Source: Asticcacaulis aquaticus
GTDB lineage: Bacteria > Pseudomonadota > Alphaproteobacteria > Caulobacterales > Caulobacteraceae
Direction: 5' to 3'
DNA length: 64,000 nt
NCBI RefSeq assembly: GCF_028550415.1
Contig: NZ_JAQQKX010000002.1
Location: forward strand, 272,860 to 336,859
Shown: positions 8,085 through 18,151 of the stretch, piece by piece
Numbering within the stretch: position 1 is the first letter of the stretch
Layout: every line of letters starts with the position of its first letter
Position numbers and translations under genes: made by a program
The notes under the pieces: model-generated
Database searches by the model: none
What the model was told of the DNA's origin: nothing
What the model saw: the letters and a program-made list of their open reading frames with translations, nothing else

Positions 8085-9803
8085 GTGAACACTGAGACCC
8101 TATCGTACCAAATGTCGCACCCCGATCCCGCCTCGAATGAGACCGCCACCGATGCCGCGAAAGCGTTGCGTCAGGCCGTGGGTGCGCGGCTGAAACTATG
8201 GGCGATACCGGCCAAAAGACAAGTCAAACTTGTGCTATGCCTGGAAATTGCTGCGGTATTATGTGCCGCCGGTTTCGCGGTCGGACTGGCCCTGACGCTG
8301 AATGATGTCCGCTCCCGCGCGTTCCCGGTTTGGGGGTTGCTGCTGATCGCGACGGGTCTCGGCCTGCGCGCTGGAATTTCTCATATAAGTCAGTTTGTTA
8401 CGGCATCGGCAGCACGTACGATCATCGAAGCTCTGCGTCTCGGCCTGATCGACGAGGCCCTGTCCGGGCGCGGACTGAGCGGGTCGCAGATGCACCGCAT
8501 GACACCCTTTTTCGAGCATAGCGAGGCACTGGAAGGCTATTATGCGCGCTTTCTGCCCGCGCGACGGGCGTCGAGCCTGACGCCGCTGCTGGTCATTTTG
8601 ATCGTCGCCGTCGTCTCACCGGCCGCCGCCCTGATCCTGCTATTCACCCTGTGTCCCTTTGTCACACTCATGGCCCTGTCCGGCATGGCCACGGCGGCGG
8701 AATCGCGCAAGCAACTCGACGCCCTGACGCGCTTGTCGGCCCTGTTCGCCGACCGTTTGAAACATCTGCCGCTGATTACCGCCTTCGCGCAGGGCGAGTC
8801 GCAGACGAAAAAGGTCCGCTTTGCCGCCCGCGACGTGTCCGAACGCACCCTATCGGTCCTGCGCATGGCCTTCAGCGGCTCGGCGGTGCTGGAGTTCTTC
8901 GCCGCCATTTCCGTAGCGCTGGTCGCCGTCTATTGCGGCTTTTCGCTGCTGGGCTTGCTACCGTTCGCTGTGCCTGCCGCGCTCGATTTCCGCTACGATC
9001 CGTTCGTGTCAGCGTTCATCGCGCTTACATTGGCCCCGGAAGTCTATGCCCCCCTGCGCCGCCTCAGCGCCGCCTATCACGAGGAACAGCAGGCGCGCGC
9101 GGCCACCGAAGCCCTGATGCAGATGGAAGCGGCGCTGGAAACACCCGCCCTGACGCCGGTGATGCTCGACGGCGCGCCTGAGGTACAGTTCGATGCGGTC
9201 AGTGCGGCGTTCGATCAGGACACCATCTTCGCGCCGGTCAGTTTCACCACCCCCGCCGGTTCAGTTACGGCCCTGTTGGGCGAATCCGGCTCCGGAAAAT
9301 CGACGCTGTTGCGGCTTCTGCTCGGCACGTCTCCGGCCTCAGGACTGCGTCATGACGGCAGGATCACCATCGGCGAACAGGTGCTAACACCCACGCACGA
9401 CTTGTCGTCGTCGCTGGCGTGGATGTCGCAGCACACGCCGATCCTCACGGGCACTCTGAGCGACAATCTGCGCCTGTCTCACCCAAAGGCGACCGATGCC
9501 GAAGTCGCCGCCGTGATCGACCTGTGCGGCCTCAACGATCTGGCCACGGCGCGCGGCGAGACGCCGTTCAACGACCGCGGTTCCGGCCTGTCGGGCGGCG
9601 AGCGGCGACGCATCGGCCTCGCCCGCGCCCTGCTCAAACCCGCGCCTCTGCTTCTGCTCGATGAACCCACCGCTGACCTCGATGAGGCCGCCGAAGACGC
9701 CCTGATCGACGCTTTGTTCAGTGCGGTTGCCGGTCGTACCGTGATCATTGCCACGCACTCGGAAAAGCTGGCGGCACGCGCCGCTCAGGTGGTGCGGCTA
9801 TGA
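8085..9803 (+). CDS. cydD: ABC exporter subunit CydD for cytochrome bd assembly
   Basis: One half of the heterodimeric CydDC ABC exporter, which is needed to assemble cytochrome bd; cysteine, glutathione and haem have been proposed as substrates. The first about 340 residues hold the membrane helices. The nucleotide-binding domain carries Walker A (GESGSGKST near residue 405), the signature LSGGERRR and Walker B LLLLDEPTADLD. I take the GTG at 8085 as start; an ATG at 8112 is an alternative, and neither has a strong ribosome site. The stop overlaps the cydC start (ATGA). Confidence 0.93.
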   Translation: MNTETLSYQMSHPDPASNETATDAAKALRQAVGARLKLWAIPAKRQVKLVLCLEIAAVLCAAGFAVGLALTLNDVRSRAFPVWGLLLIATGLGLRAGISHISQFVTASAARTIIEALRLGLIDEALSGRGLSGSQMHRMTPFFEHSEALEGYYARFLPARRASSLTPLLVILIVAVVSPAAALILLFTLCPFVTLMALSGMATAAESRKQLDALTRLSALFADRLKHLPLITAFAQGESQTKKVRFAARDVSERTLSVLRMAFSGSAVLEFFAAISVALVAVYCGFSLLGLLPFAVPAALDFRYDPFVSAFIALTLAPEVYAPLRRLSAAYHEEQQARAATEALMQMEAALETPALTPVMLDGAPEVQFDAVSAAFDQDTIFAPVSFTTPAGSVTALLGESGSGKSTLLRLLLGTSPASGLRHDGRITIGEQVLTPTHDLSSSLAWMSQHTPILTGTLSDNLRLSHPKATDAEVAAVIDLCGLNDLATARGETPFNDRGSGLSGGERRRIGLARALLKPAPLLLLDEPTADLDEAAEDALIDALFSAVAGRTVIIATHSEKLAARAAQVVRL

Positions 9804-11374
9804 GTGCGTTCAAAGCCTTCTTCGGCGGCGTCAAGGCATCGTTCCGCACCACCCTGATCGTCGCGTCTGTGTGTGCGGCGGGCGTGTCGATCGCCGCCGT
9901 GACGCTTCTGGGCCTGTCCGGCTGGTTCCTCGCCGGCGCCGCCATCGCCGGAGCGGCCGGCGGCGCGGTCATGCAGGCCTTCAACTATCTGCTGCCGTCG
10001 GCAGCGATCAGGGCCCTGGCCATCGCGCGGACGGCGTTGCGCTATTTCGAACGCTATCTCGGGCATGCGGCGGCGCTGCGCGCGCTGGCCGACCTGCGTC
10101 CGTGGCTGTTTGAACGACTTACGCGCGCCGACCCGAAGATCGCCCTGTCGCTCAGTCGCGGCGAAGCGTCGGCGCGGCTGGTGCAGGATGTCGGGCAATT
10201 GGAAGGCGCACTCGTCGCCCAGAGCAACTGGGCCTCGGCGCTCGGCGGGTTGGTCGCGGCGGTGCTGCTGAACCTGTTTCTGTCGCCGCTGGCGGCTGTG
10301 ATCTGTATCGTCGGGCTATCCACGCTGGTCGGGCTGGCGCACTATCGGTTCCGTCCGCAAACCGGGGCCGGTCAGGCCGAACTGGGACAACTCAAACAGG
10401 GCCTGTTCGACACCCTGCCCTTCCTGCCCGATATCGCCGCCTATAACCTCAAGGGGCGCTTTCTCGACGGGTTACGTCCGCAGGAAACCGCGCTAAAAGC
10501 CGCCCGCGTACAGCAGGCTCGGCGCGAAGGCGTGCCTGCGGCCCTGACCCTGCTGATCATGGCGGCGACCCTGATCCTGATCGTCGCGACGCACGTCCAA
10601 TCGCCCATGCCGATGTTAGCGCTGAGCCTGCTGGTGACGACGGTCGCCTTTGAGTGCACGGGACCGCTGCTGCGCGCCATGACGCAACAAACCCTGTTCG
10701 ATGAGGCTGAAACCCGCGTGGCCGAACTGGGCGACCTGCGTGAGGCCGCCCCCCTGCCCGACGCCGATCCGGTGCTGGTCTATGACGGGCAGGTTATTGC
10801 TTTGGATCGCACCCTGCGCCTGCGGATCGACGGACGCTCCGGCGGTGGCAAGACCCGCCTGATCGAGGCCCTGATTGGTCTGCGGCCTATCGACGACGTG
10901 CCCTATCTGGGGGCGGCAACGACCGCCGACGCACGCTTGTTTGCCCTATGCCCGCAGGACGCGCCGGTCCTCAACGGCACGGTCGGCGACAACCTGCTGA
11001 TGGGCGTGACGACGGAAGAGATCGCCGACACCTCGCCCAACGACCTGACCGCGCGTGTCTGGGCGGCACTTGAGGCCGCGCAGTTGAAACCCCGCGTGGC
11101 GGCGATGAAAGACGGTCTGCATACATGGATTGGCGACGGCGGCATTACGCTGTCGGGCGGCGAGCGAAAGCGACTGAACCTCGCCCGCGCCTTGTTGCGA
11201 ACCGCGCCCATCTTGGTGCTGGACGAACCGACCGAAGGGCTCGATCCGATGACCGAAACGGTCGTCGTGTCTGCGCTTGAGGCGCATCTGAACACCACCG
11301 GTCAGGGGCTGATCCTGATCAGTCACCGAACCGCGCCGCGTCGGCTATGTTCGAACCTGCTGCACGTCAGATAG
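9800..11374 (+). CDS. cydC: ABC exporter subunit CydC for cytochrome bd assembly
   Basis: Partner of CydD, 524 residues. Membrane helices (for example GLSGWFLAGAAIAGAAGG) come first, then an ATPase domain with Walker A GRSGGGKT, the signature LSGGERKR and Walker B LVLDEPTEGLD. It is translationally coupled to cydD through a 4-base overlap. The protein is somewhat shorter than E. coli CydC because the region around its Walker A is compact. Together the two genes form the exporter for the cydABX oxidase encoded opposite. Confidence 0.93.
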   Translation: MSAFKAFFGGVKASFRTTLIVASVCAAGVSIAAVTLLGLSGWFLAGAAIAGAAGGAVMQAFNYLLPSAAIRALAIARTALRYFERYLGHAAALRALADLRPWLFERLTRADPKIALSLSRGEASARLVQDVGQLEGALVAQSNWASALGGLVAAVLLNLFLSPLAAVICIVGLSTLVGLAHYRFRPQTGAGQAELGQLKQGLFDTLPFLPDIAAYNLKGRFLDGLRPQETALKAARVQQARREGVPAALTLLIMAATLILIVATHVQSPMPMLALSLLVTTVAFECTGPLLRAMTQQTLFDEAETRVAELGDLREAAPLPDADPVLVYDGQVIALDRTLRLRIDGRSGGGKTRLIEALIGLRPIDDVPYLGAATTADARLFALCPQDAPVLNGTVGDNLLMGVTTEEIADTSPNDLTARVWAALEAAQLKPRVAAMKDGLHTWIGDGGITLSGGERKRLNLARALLRTAPILVLDEPTEGLDPMTETVVVSALEAHLNTTGQGLILISHRTAPRRLCSNLLHVR

Positions 11375-11377
11375 ACG

Positions 11378-11483
11378 CTAGAGCACGTCCCGATCTGGCT
11401 GGATCGGAGCCGCGCTCTAACATTTTGTTTTCTCGCGCATTTGATTCCGAAAACCGTTGCACACTTTTCGGAATGCGCTCTAA
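11378..11483. repeat. Alphaproteobacterial modular palindromic repeat, copy 1 (family C)
   Basis: This element starts CTAGAGC and ends GCGCTCTA, and contains TTTTGTTTT, TCGCG and an inner hairpin in which ATTCCGAAAA pairs with TTTTCGGAAT. A second copy in the opposite orientation lies at 63655-63780. It resembles intergenic palindromes common in Rhizobiales and other alphaproteobacteria. Confidence 0.75.
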
Positions 11484-11546
11484 GGGTTCCCTTATGCTTC
11501 GCTTTCGCCTAAAACGCGCGCGATAACGTCACACAGGAAACTTCCC

Positions 11547-12404
11547 ATGATCGCCTTTGCCCTGCATGGCGGCGCCGGTGCCAAGGCCGGTCGCGACTAT
11601 GGCATAGAGATCGCCCATATGCGCGGTCTGGCCAAGATCGCCCGCCACAATCTCAAAAACGGCGCGACCGCGCTCGATGTCGTGACGGAGACTGTACGCG
11701 CTCTGGAAGATTCGGGCCTCTACGTCGCGGGCAAGGGCGCGTCGCCGAACGCGGCGGGCATCTATGAGCTCGACGCCAGCCTGATGAACGGCCCGGACCA
11801 ACGCGCCGGATCGGTGGCGGCTCTGGAAGGCTTCAAGAATCCCATCGATGTCGCCCGCGCGGTGATGGAGCGCACCCCGCACGTCATGCTGGCCGGTCAG
11901 GGCGCGCGTGAATTCGGCTTGAGCCACGGGTTCGAGACCGTTGGTGACGACTATTTCACCCGCGCCGGCGCGTTCGAATCGAACTATCCGCCGGGGACGC
12001 TGGCCCACGGCACGGTCGGCTGCGTCTGTCTCGACTCGCACGGGAATCTGGCGGCGGGGACCTCGACCGCGGGCGTGTTCGGCAAACTGCCCGGCCGCGT
12101 CGGCGACACCCCAGTCATCGGCGCGGGGACGTGGGCCGATGGCAACGCCGCAGTGTCCTGCACCGGTCAGGGCGAGTATTTCCTCCGCGTTCAGGCGGCA
12201 GCACAGGTGGCATTCCGCTTCGGTGCGGGACAGATTCCGGAACAGGCCTCCGATCAGGTTCTGGCCCAGATCGCCGATATGGGCGGCGAAGGTGGGCTGA
12301 TCATGGTCACCCGCACCGGCGAAGTTCTGACGCCGTTCCGCTCGGCGGGGATGAAACGCGCCTGGTTCCGGGATGACGGAGATATTGTCAGCGAGGCGTT
12401 TTAA
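11547..12404 (+). CDS. Isoaspartyl peptidase/L-asparaginase (plant-type Ntn hydrolase)
   Basis: Threonine-type Ntn hydrolase of 285 residues that hydrolyses beta-aspartyl peptides and asparagine. The proenzyme cuts itself before the nucleophile, which is Thr156 in [28 protein letters not shown] follows, with the substrate-binding residues. The N-terminal HGGAGA and the [10 protein letters not shown] motif are typical. It is shorter than E. coli IaaA (about 320) because the linker before the nucleophile is compact. AGGAAAC lies upstream of the ATG. It converges on murD, with a large inverted repeat in the gap. Confidence 0.9.
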   Translation: MIAFALHGGAGAKAGRDYGIEIAHMRGLAKIARHNLKNGATALDVVTETVRALEDSGLYVAGKGASPNAAGIYELDASLMNGPDQRAGSVAALEGFKNPIDVARAVMERTPHVMLAGQGAREFGLSHGFETVGDDYFTRAGAFESNYPPGTLAHGTVGCVCLDSHGNLAAGTSTAGVFGKLPGRVGDTPVIGAGTWADGNAAVSCTGQGEYFLRVQAAAQVAFRFGAGQIPEQASDQVLAQIADMGGEGGLIMVTRTGEVLTPFRSAGMKRAWFRDDGDIVSEAF

Positions 12405-12410
12405 TCTTCA

Positions 12411-12580
12411 TACCTCCCCAACTTGTTGGGGAGGAAGACCGCGCCCGAAGGGCGTGGTGGTGGGGTATCTTTCTTAGGTGCGGCGGGCATGGAGTAGAAA
12501 GCAAGCAAGAAACCCCACCACCACATCTCACTTGCTTCGCAAGTTCGTGCGGTCCCCCTCCCCGCCAAAGGCAGGGAGGA
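12411..12580. repeat. Large intergenic inverted repeat, family A copy 1
   Basis: A roughly 170-base element with outer arms CCTCCCC...GGGAGG and inner arms GGTGGTGGGGT/ACCCCACCACC. It also carries the conserved right-hand block CATCTCACTTGCTTCGCAAG followed by TTCGTGCGGTCCCCCTCCCC. It sits between convergent genes. Copies recur at 22488, 56570 and 60377, with a variant at 36227. Confidence 0.85.
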
Positions 12581-12588
12581 GTAAGTAT

Positions 12589-13998
12589 TTATCCCGCCGC
12601 GACGATGCTCTTGGAAATTTCCGCCACGGCGTCCTTGAACGCATTGCCGCGCGCCTCGAAGTCAGTGAACTGGTCCTGCGAGGCGCAGGCCGGGGAAAGT
12701 AGTACGATCTCCTCGCGGCCCGATTTTTCCGCCTCGGCATAGGCCTGAGCCACCGCGGTGAACAAATGGCGCGATTGCGTACAGACCGCCGCCGCACCGA
12801 TGGTCTTCTCGAACAGCTCCGCCGCCTCGCCGATAAGGAAGGCGTGCCTGACGCGCGGAAACAGGTCGGTCAGCTCCTCGATACCGCCCGCCTTCGCGCG
12901 GCCCCCGGCAATCCAGAAGAACGATTCGAAACTCGACATGGCCTGACGCGCGGCGTCGGCATTGGTCGCCTTGGAATCGTTGATGAAGCGCACATTCTTG
13001 ATACGGCCTATCTCCTGCATCCGGTGATCGAGACCGGGGAAGCTGTGCAGCCCCGCGACGATCGCCTCGACACTCAGCCCCACCGCCCGGCAGGCCGAAT
13101 AGGCCGCGCAGGCGTTTTGCCAGTTGTGCCGCCCCGTCAGGGTCCGTACGGTCTTCAGGTCGATGATTTGCCGCGCGCGTTCCGCCGTCGCGTCATAGAT
13201 GACGCCGTTCAGCGCGTAGACCCCGCGCCCCAGCGTCCGGCGCGACGAGATCGGCACCAGCTTCATCGGGCTGTGGGCGGTCATTTCCGTCACCAGACCC
13301 TGTGACCAGTGGTCGTCGGTGCCGATGACCGCCGTCTGGTCCGCCGTCTGGTTCATGAAGATGCGCTTCTTGGCGGCGATATAGCCGTCCATGTCGCCGT
13401 GCCGGTCGAGGTGGTCAGGCGAGAAGTTCATCAGCACGGCCACGTCTGGGCGGAAGCTTTGCGTCAGGTCGAGCTGATAGGAAGAGGTTTCGATGACGTA
13501 GATCGTGCCCGCGTGCATATCGGGCAGGTCGAGGATACCGATGCCGATATTGCCGCCGACATGGACGTCCTTGCCCGCCGCCTTGAGGATATGGCCGATC
13601 AGGGCCGTCGTCGTCGACTTACCGTTGGTGCCGGTGATGGCGACCGTCTTCGGGCGGCGCGCCTCGGGGATGGCGTTGATCGTGCGCGCAAACAGCTCGA
13701 TATCGCCCAGCACCGGGACACTGGCGGCCTGCGCCGCCTTGACGGTCCAGTGCGGTTCGGGGTGCGTCAGCGGCACACCGGGCGACAGCAGCAGGGCGTC
13801 GATCTCGGACCAGTCGGCAACCTTGAGGTTCTCGATGGTGAAGCCTTCCTTCGACGCGGCCAGCATCGATTGCGGCTTGTCGTCCCACAGGAGCGGCTCG
13901 GCCCCGCCGGCCTTGAGCGCGCGCGCCGCCGTGAGCCCGGATTTACCAAGGCCGAAGATGGCGACACGCTTGCCAGCGAAGCTTTTTACCGGGATCAC
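12589..13998 (-). CDS. murD: UDP-N-acetylmuramoylalanine--D-glutamate ligase MurD
   Basis: Cytoplasmic Mur ligase of 469 residues that adds D-glutamate to UDP-MurNAc-L-Ala. The N-terminal domain has the Rossmann-like VAIFGLGKSG. The central ATPase has ITGTNGKSTTTALI near residue 117, and a HNWQNACAAY block and FINDSKATN follow. It starts 9 bases after mraY ends. In most relatives ftsW, murG and murC come next. Here the cluster ends with murD and meets a family A repeat and a convergent peptidase gene. Confidence 0.96.
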   Translation of the reverse strand: MIPVKSFAGKRVAIFGLGKSGLTAARALKAGGAEPLLWDDKPQSMLAASKEGFTIENLKVADWSEIDALLLSPGVPLTHPEPHWTVKAAQAASVPVLGDIELFARTINAIPEARRPKTVAITGTNGKSTTTALIGHILKAAGKDVHVGGNIGIGILDLPDMHAGTIYVIETSSYQLDLTQSFRPDVAVLMNFSPDHLDRHGDMDGYIAAKKRIFMNQTADQTAVIGTDDHWSQGLVTEMTAHSPMKLVPISSRRTLGRGVYALNGVIYDATAERARQIIDLKTVRTLTGRHNWQNACAAYSACRAVGLSVEAIVAGLHSFPGLDHRMQEIGRIKNVRFINDSKATNADAARQAMSSFESFFWIAGGRAKAGGIEELTDLFPRVRHAFLIGEAAELFEKTIGAAAVCTQSRHLFTAVAQAYAEAEKSGREEIVLLSPACASQDQFTDFEARGNAFKDAVAEISKSIVAAG

Positions 13999-14007
13999 AA
14001 CCTGCTC

Positions 14008-15117
14008 CTACCGCAACTTCAACGTCGCCAGACCGATCATGGCCAGCATGGCCGCGACGATCCAGAAGCGGATGACGACCGTCGATTCGGCCCAGCCGAG
14101 CTTTTCGAAATGGTGGTGGATCGGCGCCATCAGGAAGACCCGCTTGCCGGTCAGCTTGAAATAGCCGATCTGGATCATCACCGACAGGGCCTCGACGACG
14201 AACAGGCCGCCAACGATGGCCAGAACGATCTCGTGCTTGGTGGCGACCGCCGCCGCGCCCAGACCGCCGCCCAGAGCGAGCGATCCGGTATCACCCATGA
14301 AGATCTTGGCGGGCGGGGCGTTATACCACAAAAAGCCCATGCCGCCGCCGATGATGGTGGCCAGGAACACCGCGACCTCGCCCGACCCCGGCACGAAGTG
14401 GACATTGAGATAGTTGGCGAAGACGTAGTTGCCGACCGCATAGGCGATGATGCCGAACGTGCCCGCCGCGATCATCACCGGCACGATGGCCAGCCCGTCG
14501 AGGCCGTCGGTCATATTGACGGCATTCGAGGCACCCACAATCACCACGGCGGCGAAGACGATGTAGAAATAACCGAGATTGAACAGGACGTTCTTGAAGA
14601 TCGGCACGGCCAGCGAGGTCGACAGACCCGACGAGGTCGGCGACTGCGGCGCGAAAAAGATCAGCAGCGCCACGGCGATGCCCGCCACGATGAACTGCAC
14701 GATCAGCTTCTGCGGCCCGGTAATCCCGGCGGAGGACTGCTTGGTCACCTTGGCGTAATCGTCGGCGAAGCCCAAAAGCCCAAAGATCATGGTGACCCCC
14801 AGCACAACCCAGACGGTCACGCTGCGCAGGTCGCACCACAGGAGCGTCCCCACCAGAATCCCGGCCAGGATCATCAGCCCGCCCATGGTCGGCGTGCCCT
14901 TCTTGGTCAGCAGGTGGCTTTGCGGACCATCTTCGCGGATCGGCTGGCCCTTGCCCTGACGGGCGCGCATCCAGCGGATGAAGCGCGAGCCCATGGCGAC
15001 CGCGACGATGTAGGAGGTGACCAGAGCGAGGCCGACCCGGACGGTCTGATACTTCAGCAGGTTGAGCAGCGGCCAGTGTTCGACGCCCGCAAGCTGCTCA
15101 TAGAGAAAATAAAACAT
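14008..15117 (-). CDS. mraY: Phospho-N-acetylmuramoyl-pentapeptide transferase MraY
   Basis: Integral membrane enzyme of 369 residues that makes lipid I from UDP-MurNAc-pentapeptide and undecaprenyl phosphate. Catalytic motifs visible are [18 protein letters not shown] and [11 protein letters not shown], with HHHFE near the end. I chose ATG 15117 (MFYFLYEQL), the usual N-terminus of the family; the longer frame upstream runs into murF. It starts 8 bases after the murF stop, inside the division and wall operon. Confidence 0.96.
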   Translation of the reverse strand: MFYFLYEQLAGVEHWPLLNLLKYQTVRVGLALVTSYIVAVAMGSRFIRWMRARQGKGQPIREDGPQSHLLTKKGTPTMGGLMILAGILVGTLLWCDLRSVTVWVVLGVTMIFGLLGFADDYAKVTKQSSAGITGPQKLIVQFIVAGIAVALLIFFAPQSPTSSGLSTSLAVPIFKNVLFNLGYFYIVFAAVVIVGASNAVNMTDGLDGLAIVPVMIAAGTFGIIAYAVGNYVFANYLNVHFVPGSGEVAVFLATIIGGGMGFLWYNAPPAKIFMGDTGSLALGGGLGAAAVATKHEIVLAIVGGLFVVEALSVMIQIGYFKLTGKRVFLMAPIHHHFEKLGWAESTVVIRFWIVAAMLAMIGLATLKLR

Positions 15118-15125
15118 CCGGAACC

Positions 15126-16520
15126 TTATATACCCAGTAGCGTTTTGGCGATCAGCCCGGCTTTCGAGCCGTTGGACCCCTTTATCATAACAACGTCGCC
15201 CGCGCGCAAGGCCGATTTGAGCGGATCGATCAATTCCGCTGCACTTTGCGCATAGGCCCCGCGCACGGCTTCCGGCAGGACGGCCCACAGATGCGCCATG
15301 CGCGGTCCGGCGAGGAAGACTGTGTCGATGCCATTGGCGGCGATGACGGGGGCGAGACCAGCGTGCAGACCGGCCTCGTCCGGCCCCAGTTCCAGCATGT
15401 CGGTCAGGACGACGACCTTGCGACCGCCGACGGGGATTTCGCGCGCACCGAGTGCCCCGAGTGTCGCCGCCATCGACATCGGATTGGCGTTGTAGCTTTC
15501 GTCGATCAGGGTGATTTCGCCGCCCGTATCAAGGCGCAGCGAATGGCTGGCCCCGCGTCCGTCGAGGACGGCGAAGGCCTCCAGCGCTTGTAGCGTCGTG
15601 GCGGTGTCCACATCGAGCGCCTCAGCCATCAGCAGGACGGCCATGGCGTTGAGCGCCTGATGCTTGCCGGTGTGGGCCAGGGTAAAGCGGATATCGTGGC
15701 CGCGGAAATGGGCGGTGACCTGCGCCTTGCCGTCGATCAGACGATGGTCGAGCAGGCGGGCATCGGCCCCCTCGGCCTCACCAAAAGCGGCAATCTTCGC
15801 GCCGGACTCTTCGGCGCGGGTTTTCAGTTCCTCGAACCAACGGTTGTCGGCATTGAGGATCGCAAGACCGCCGTATTTCAGGCCGTCGAAGATCTCGGCC
15901 TTGGCCTTCATGACCCCCAGTTCGCCATCGGGGAAGTTTTCGGTGTGGACCGCGCCGACCGTGGTGATGATCACCGCGTCGGGCTCAACAAACTCGGCCA
16001 GCGGCGTGATCTCGTCGGCGTGGTTCATGCCAATCTCGAACACAGCCCGTTCGGTATCGGCGGGCATCCGGGCGAGCGTCAGCGGCACGCCGATATGGTT
16101 GTTGAAGCTCTTGACCGCCGAATGGGCCTTGCCCGCCTGTTTCAGCGCCGCCATGACCATCTGAGTCACGGAGGTCTTGCCGACGCTGCCGGTCACCGCG
16201 CCGCGTTTGGCGGGCGCACGGTTGCGGGCATAGACACCAAGCTGTTCCAGCGCCTTCAGCACATCGGGAACCAGCAGGCACGGTCCGCCCTCGATCGGCT
16301 TGCGCGTAATGGCGGCGACCGCGCCCTGCGCAAAGGCCTGCGGCACGAAGTCGTGGCCATCGCGCTCACCATTCAAAGCGAGGAACAGGTCGCCGGGCTG
16401 GACCTGACGGCTGTCGAAGGTGATGCCGGTGGCGTGGATCGCGTCCGGTTCGTCGGTCAGTCCGGTAAAGGTGCCGCCGGTGGCCTGAAGCAGTTCGTAT
16501 CCGGTCCAGAGTGTGGTCAT
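15126..16520 (-). CDS. murF: UDP-MurNAc-tripeptide--D-alanyl-D-alanine ligase MurF
   Basis: Adds D-Ala-D-Ala to complete the UDP-MurNAc-pentapeptide. The P-loop GSVGKTS lies near residue 110 and the ATP/ligand segment IDESYNANP near residue 335. The start is ATG 16520 ([10 protein letters not shown]). The longer frame before it is a translation of the repeat that separates murE and murF. The ribosome site GGGAGGAG lies directly at the purine-rich edge of that repeat, which therefore seems to have supplied it. The 464 residues are a normal length. Confidence 0.95.
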   Translation of the reverse strand: MTTLWTGYELLQATGGTFTGLTDEPDAIHATGITFDSRQVQPGDLFLALNGERDGHDFVPQAFAQGAVAAITRKPIEGGPCLLVPDVLKALEQLGVYARNRAPAKRGAVTGSVGKTSVTQMVMAALKQAGKAHSAVKSFNNHIGVPLTLARMPADTERAVFEIGMNHADEITPLAEFVEPDAVIITTVGAVHTENFPDGELGVMKAKAEIFDGLKYGGLAILNADNRWFEELKTRAEESGAKIAAFGEAEGADARLLDHRLIDGKAQVTAHFRGHDIRFTLAHTGKHQALNAMAVLLMAEALDVDTATTLQALEAFAVLDGRGASHSLRLDTGGEITLIDESYNANPMSMAATLGALGAREIPVGGRKVVVLTDMLELGPDEAGLHAGLAPVIAANGIDTVFLAGPRMAHLWAVLPEAVRGAYAQSAAELIDPLKSALRAGDVVMIKGSNGSKAGLIAKTLLGI

Positions 16521-16527
16521 TTGAGCT

Positions 16528-16645
16528 CCTCCCCTCTCCCCGTTTACGGGGAGAGGGTGGCCTGAAAGGCCGGGTGAGGGGCGAGTCGCACAAAGAAAGA
16601 TGCCCCTCACCCCAGCCCTCTCCCCGCACGCGGGGAGAGGGGGGA
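16528..16645. repeat. Intergenic inverted repeat, family B copy 1 (between murE and murF)
   Basis: Two GC-rich hairpins with CTCTCCCC/GGGGAGAG arms are linked by GGGTGAGGGGC and its complement GCCCCTCACCC. The whole 118-base element can fold on itself. It fills the space between the murE stop and the murF ribosome-binding site, so it is transcribed within the operon. Confidence 0.85.
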
Positions 16646-18142
16646 TTATCCGTTCAATGCTTCCTGAACTACACCGGCGTCGTCGAAAGGCAAGACCTTT
16701 CCCGCCACGATCTGACCCTGTTCGTGGCCCTTACCGGCCACGACCAGCACATCGCCGGTCTTGAGCGACGCCACGGCCTCGAAGATCGCCGCACGGCGGT
16801 CACCGATTTCCAGCACGTTCGACGACTGCGTCCCGGCGAGGCCAGCCATGATCTGCGCGCGGATCGTCGCCGGGTCTTCGGAGCGCGGATTGTCGTCGGT
16901 AACGATGACGCGGTCCGACAGGCGCTCGGCAATGCCGCCCATCTGAGGCCGCTTGCCCGTGTCGCGGTCGCCGCCGCAGCCGAAGACGCAGACCAGACGT
17001 CCCTGGGTGTGCGGACGCAGGGCCTTAAGCACCGTTTCCAGCCCGTCCGGCGTGTGAGCGTAGTCGACATAGACCTCGGCGCCGTTTGATTTGGCCCCGA
17101 CGCGCTCCAGTCGCCCGCGCGCCCCCTTGAGATCGGCCAGAGCGTGGATCACCGCGTCGATATTCTCGCCCGCCGCCAGACACAGACCCGCCGCGACCAG
17201 CGCGTTCGAGGCCTGAAACAGACCGGCAAGGCCGAGTTTCACCTCGAACGAACGACCCTGATAGTCGAGATAGAGGATCTGCCCATCCACCGTCAGGTCG
17301 CGGTGCGTCAGGGTCAGGTGCTGCCCGCGCTCGCCGACGCTCATCACCGACGCGCCCGACGTGATCGCCGAGGCGGCAAAGGCGTTATAGGCATCGCTGT
17401 CAGCGTTTAAAACCGCCGTACGGCCGCGCGGCAAAAGCTGTTCGAACAGGCGCAGCTTGGCGACCTTATAGGCCTCCATCGTCGCGTGATAATCGAGGTG
17501 GTCCTGCGTCAGATTGGTGAAGCCCGCCGCCGCCAGGGTCACCCCATCCAGACGCCGTTGATCGATGCCGTGCGAGGAGGCCTCCAGTGCCACGTGGGTG
17601 ACGCCCTGATGCGCCAGATCGGCCATATATTTCGCCACATCCGCCGCGTCCGGTGTCGTCAGGCCCGGCGGCGTGATGGCGTGTTCAGCGGCCCCGTTCT
17701 GCGTGACGATCCCCAGCGTCCCCATGCTGGCCGAGACGTAGCCCATATGGGCGAACATTTGACGACAGAAGGTAGCGACCGAGGTCTTGCCGTTGGTGCC
17801 GGTGATGGCAACACACGTCTTCGGCTGCACGCCGTAGAAGGTCTTGGCCGCCAGCGCATAGGCGCGGCGCACGTCATAAGCGGTCAGGATATTATTGGCG
17901 GTGCCGAGCGGCGTGTCTTCGGGCGCGAGGACGGCCGCCGCCCCGGCGCTCAGGGCCTGAGGAATGAACTGACGACCGTCATGCGCCGACCCCGGCAGGG
18001 CGCAGAACAGCGTCCCCGGCCCTACCTTGCGGCTGTCGGCGGTCACGCCGGTCACTTCCGGATCGAAGTCCAGATCGCGCCGCAAAATGTCCGATAAGCG
18101 TAAGCCGCCCATAGCACCCGATTCCTGTCCCGATACGCTCAT
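16646..18142 (-). CDS. murE: UDP-MurNAc-L-alanyl-D-glutamate--2,6-diaminopimelate ligase MurE
   Basis: Adds the third stem-peptide residue. The substrate motif DNPRSEDP identifies the meso-diaminopimelate-specific enzyme, as expected for Gram-negative peptidoglycan. ITGTNGKTSVA forms the ATP site near residue 115 and TNLTQDHLDYH follows. It has 498 residues from ATG 18142. A second ATG at 18112 (MGGLRLSDIL) has a better upstream AGGAA and could be the real start. It lies 9 bases after ftsI, and a family B repeat separates it from murF. Confidence 0.95.
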   Translation of the reverse strand: MSVSGQESGAMGGLRLSDILRRDLDFDPEVTGVTADSRKVGPGTLFCALPGSAHDGRQFIPQALSAGAAAVLAPEDTPLGTANNILTAYDVRRAYALAAKTFYGVQPKTCVAITGTNGKTSVATFCRQMFAHMGYVSASMGTLGIVTQNGAAEHAITPPGLTTPDAADVAKYMADLAHQGVTHVALEASSHGIDQRRLDGVTLAAAGFTNLTQDHLDYHATMEAYKVAKLRLFEQLLPRGRTAVLNADSDAYNAFAASAITSGASVMSVGERGQHLTLTHRDLTVDGQILYLDYQGRSFEVKLGLAGLFQASNALVAAGLCLAAGENIDAVIHALADLKGARGRLERVGAKSNGAEVYVDYAHTPDGLETVLKALRPHTQGRLVCVFGCGGDRDTGKRPQMGGIAERLSDRVIVTDDNPRSEDPATIRAQIMAGLAGTQSSNVLEIGDRRAAIFEAVASLKTGDVLVVAGKGHEQGQIVAGKVLPFDDAGVVQEALNG

Positions 18143-18151
18143 ACTATTAAC

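Noticed and set aside
12411..12580. CRISPR array or tRNA-like structure
   Set aside because: Repeat units are single large palindromes scattered through the window, without regular spacers.
16521..16610. Longer N-terminus for MurF
   Set aside because: The extra residues are a translation of the family B repeat, and the conserved MurF start is at 16520.
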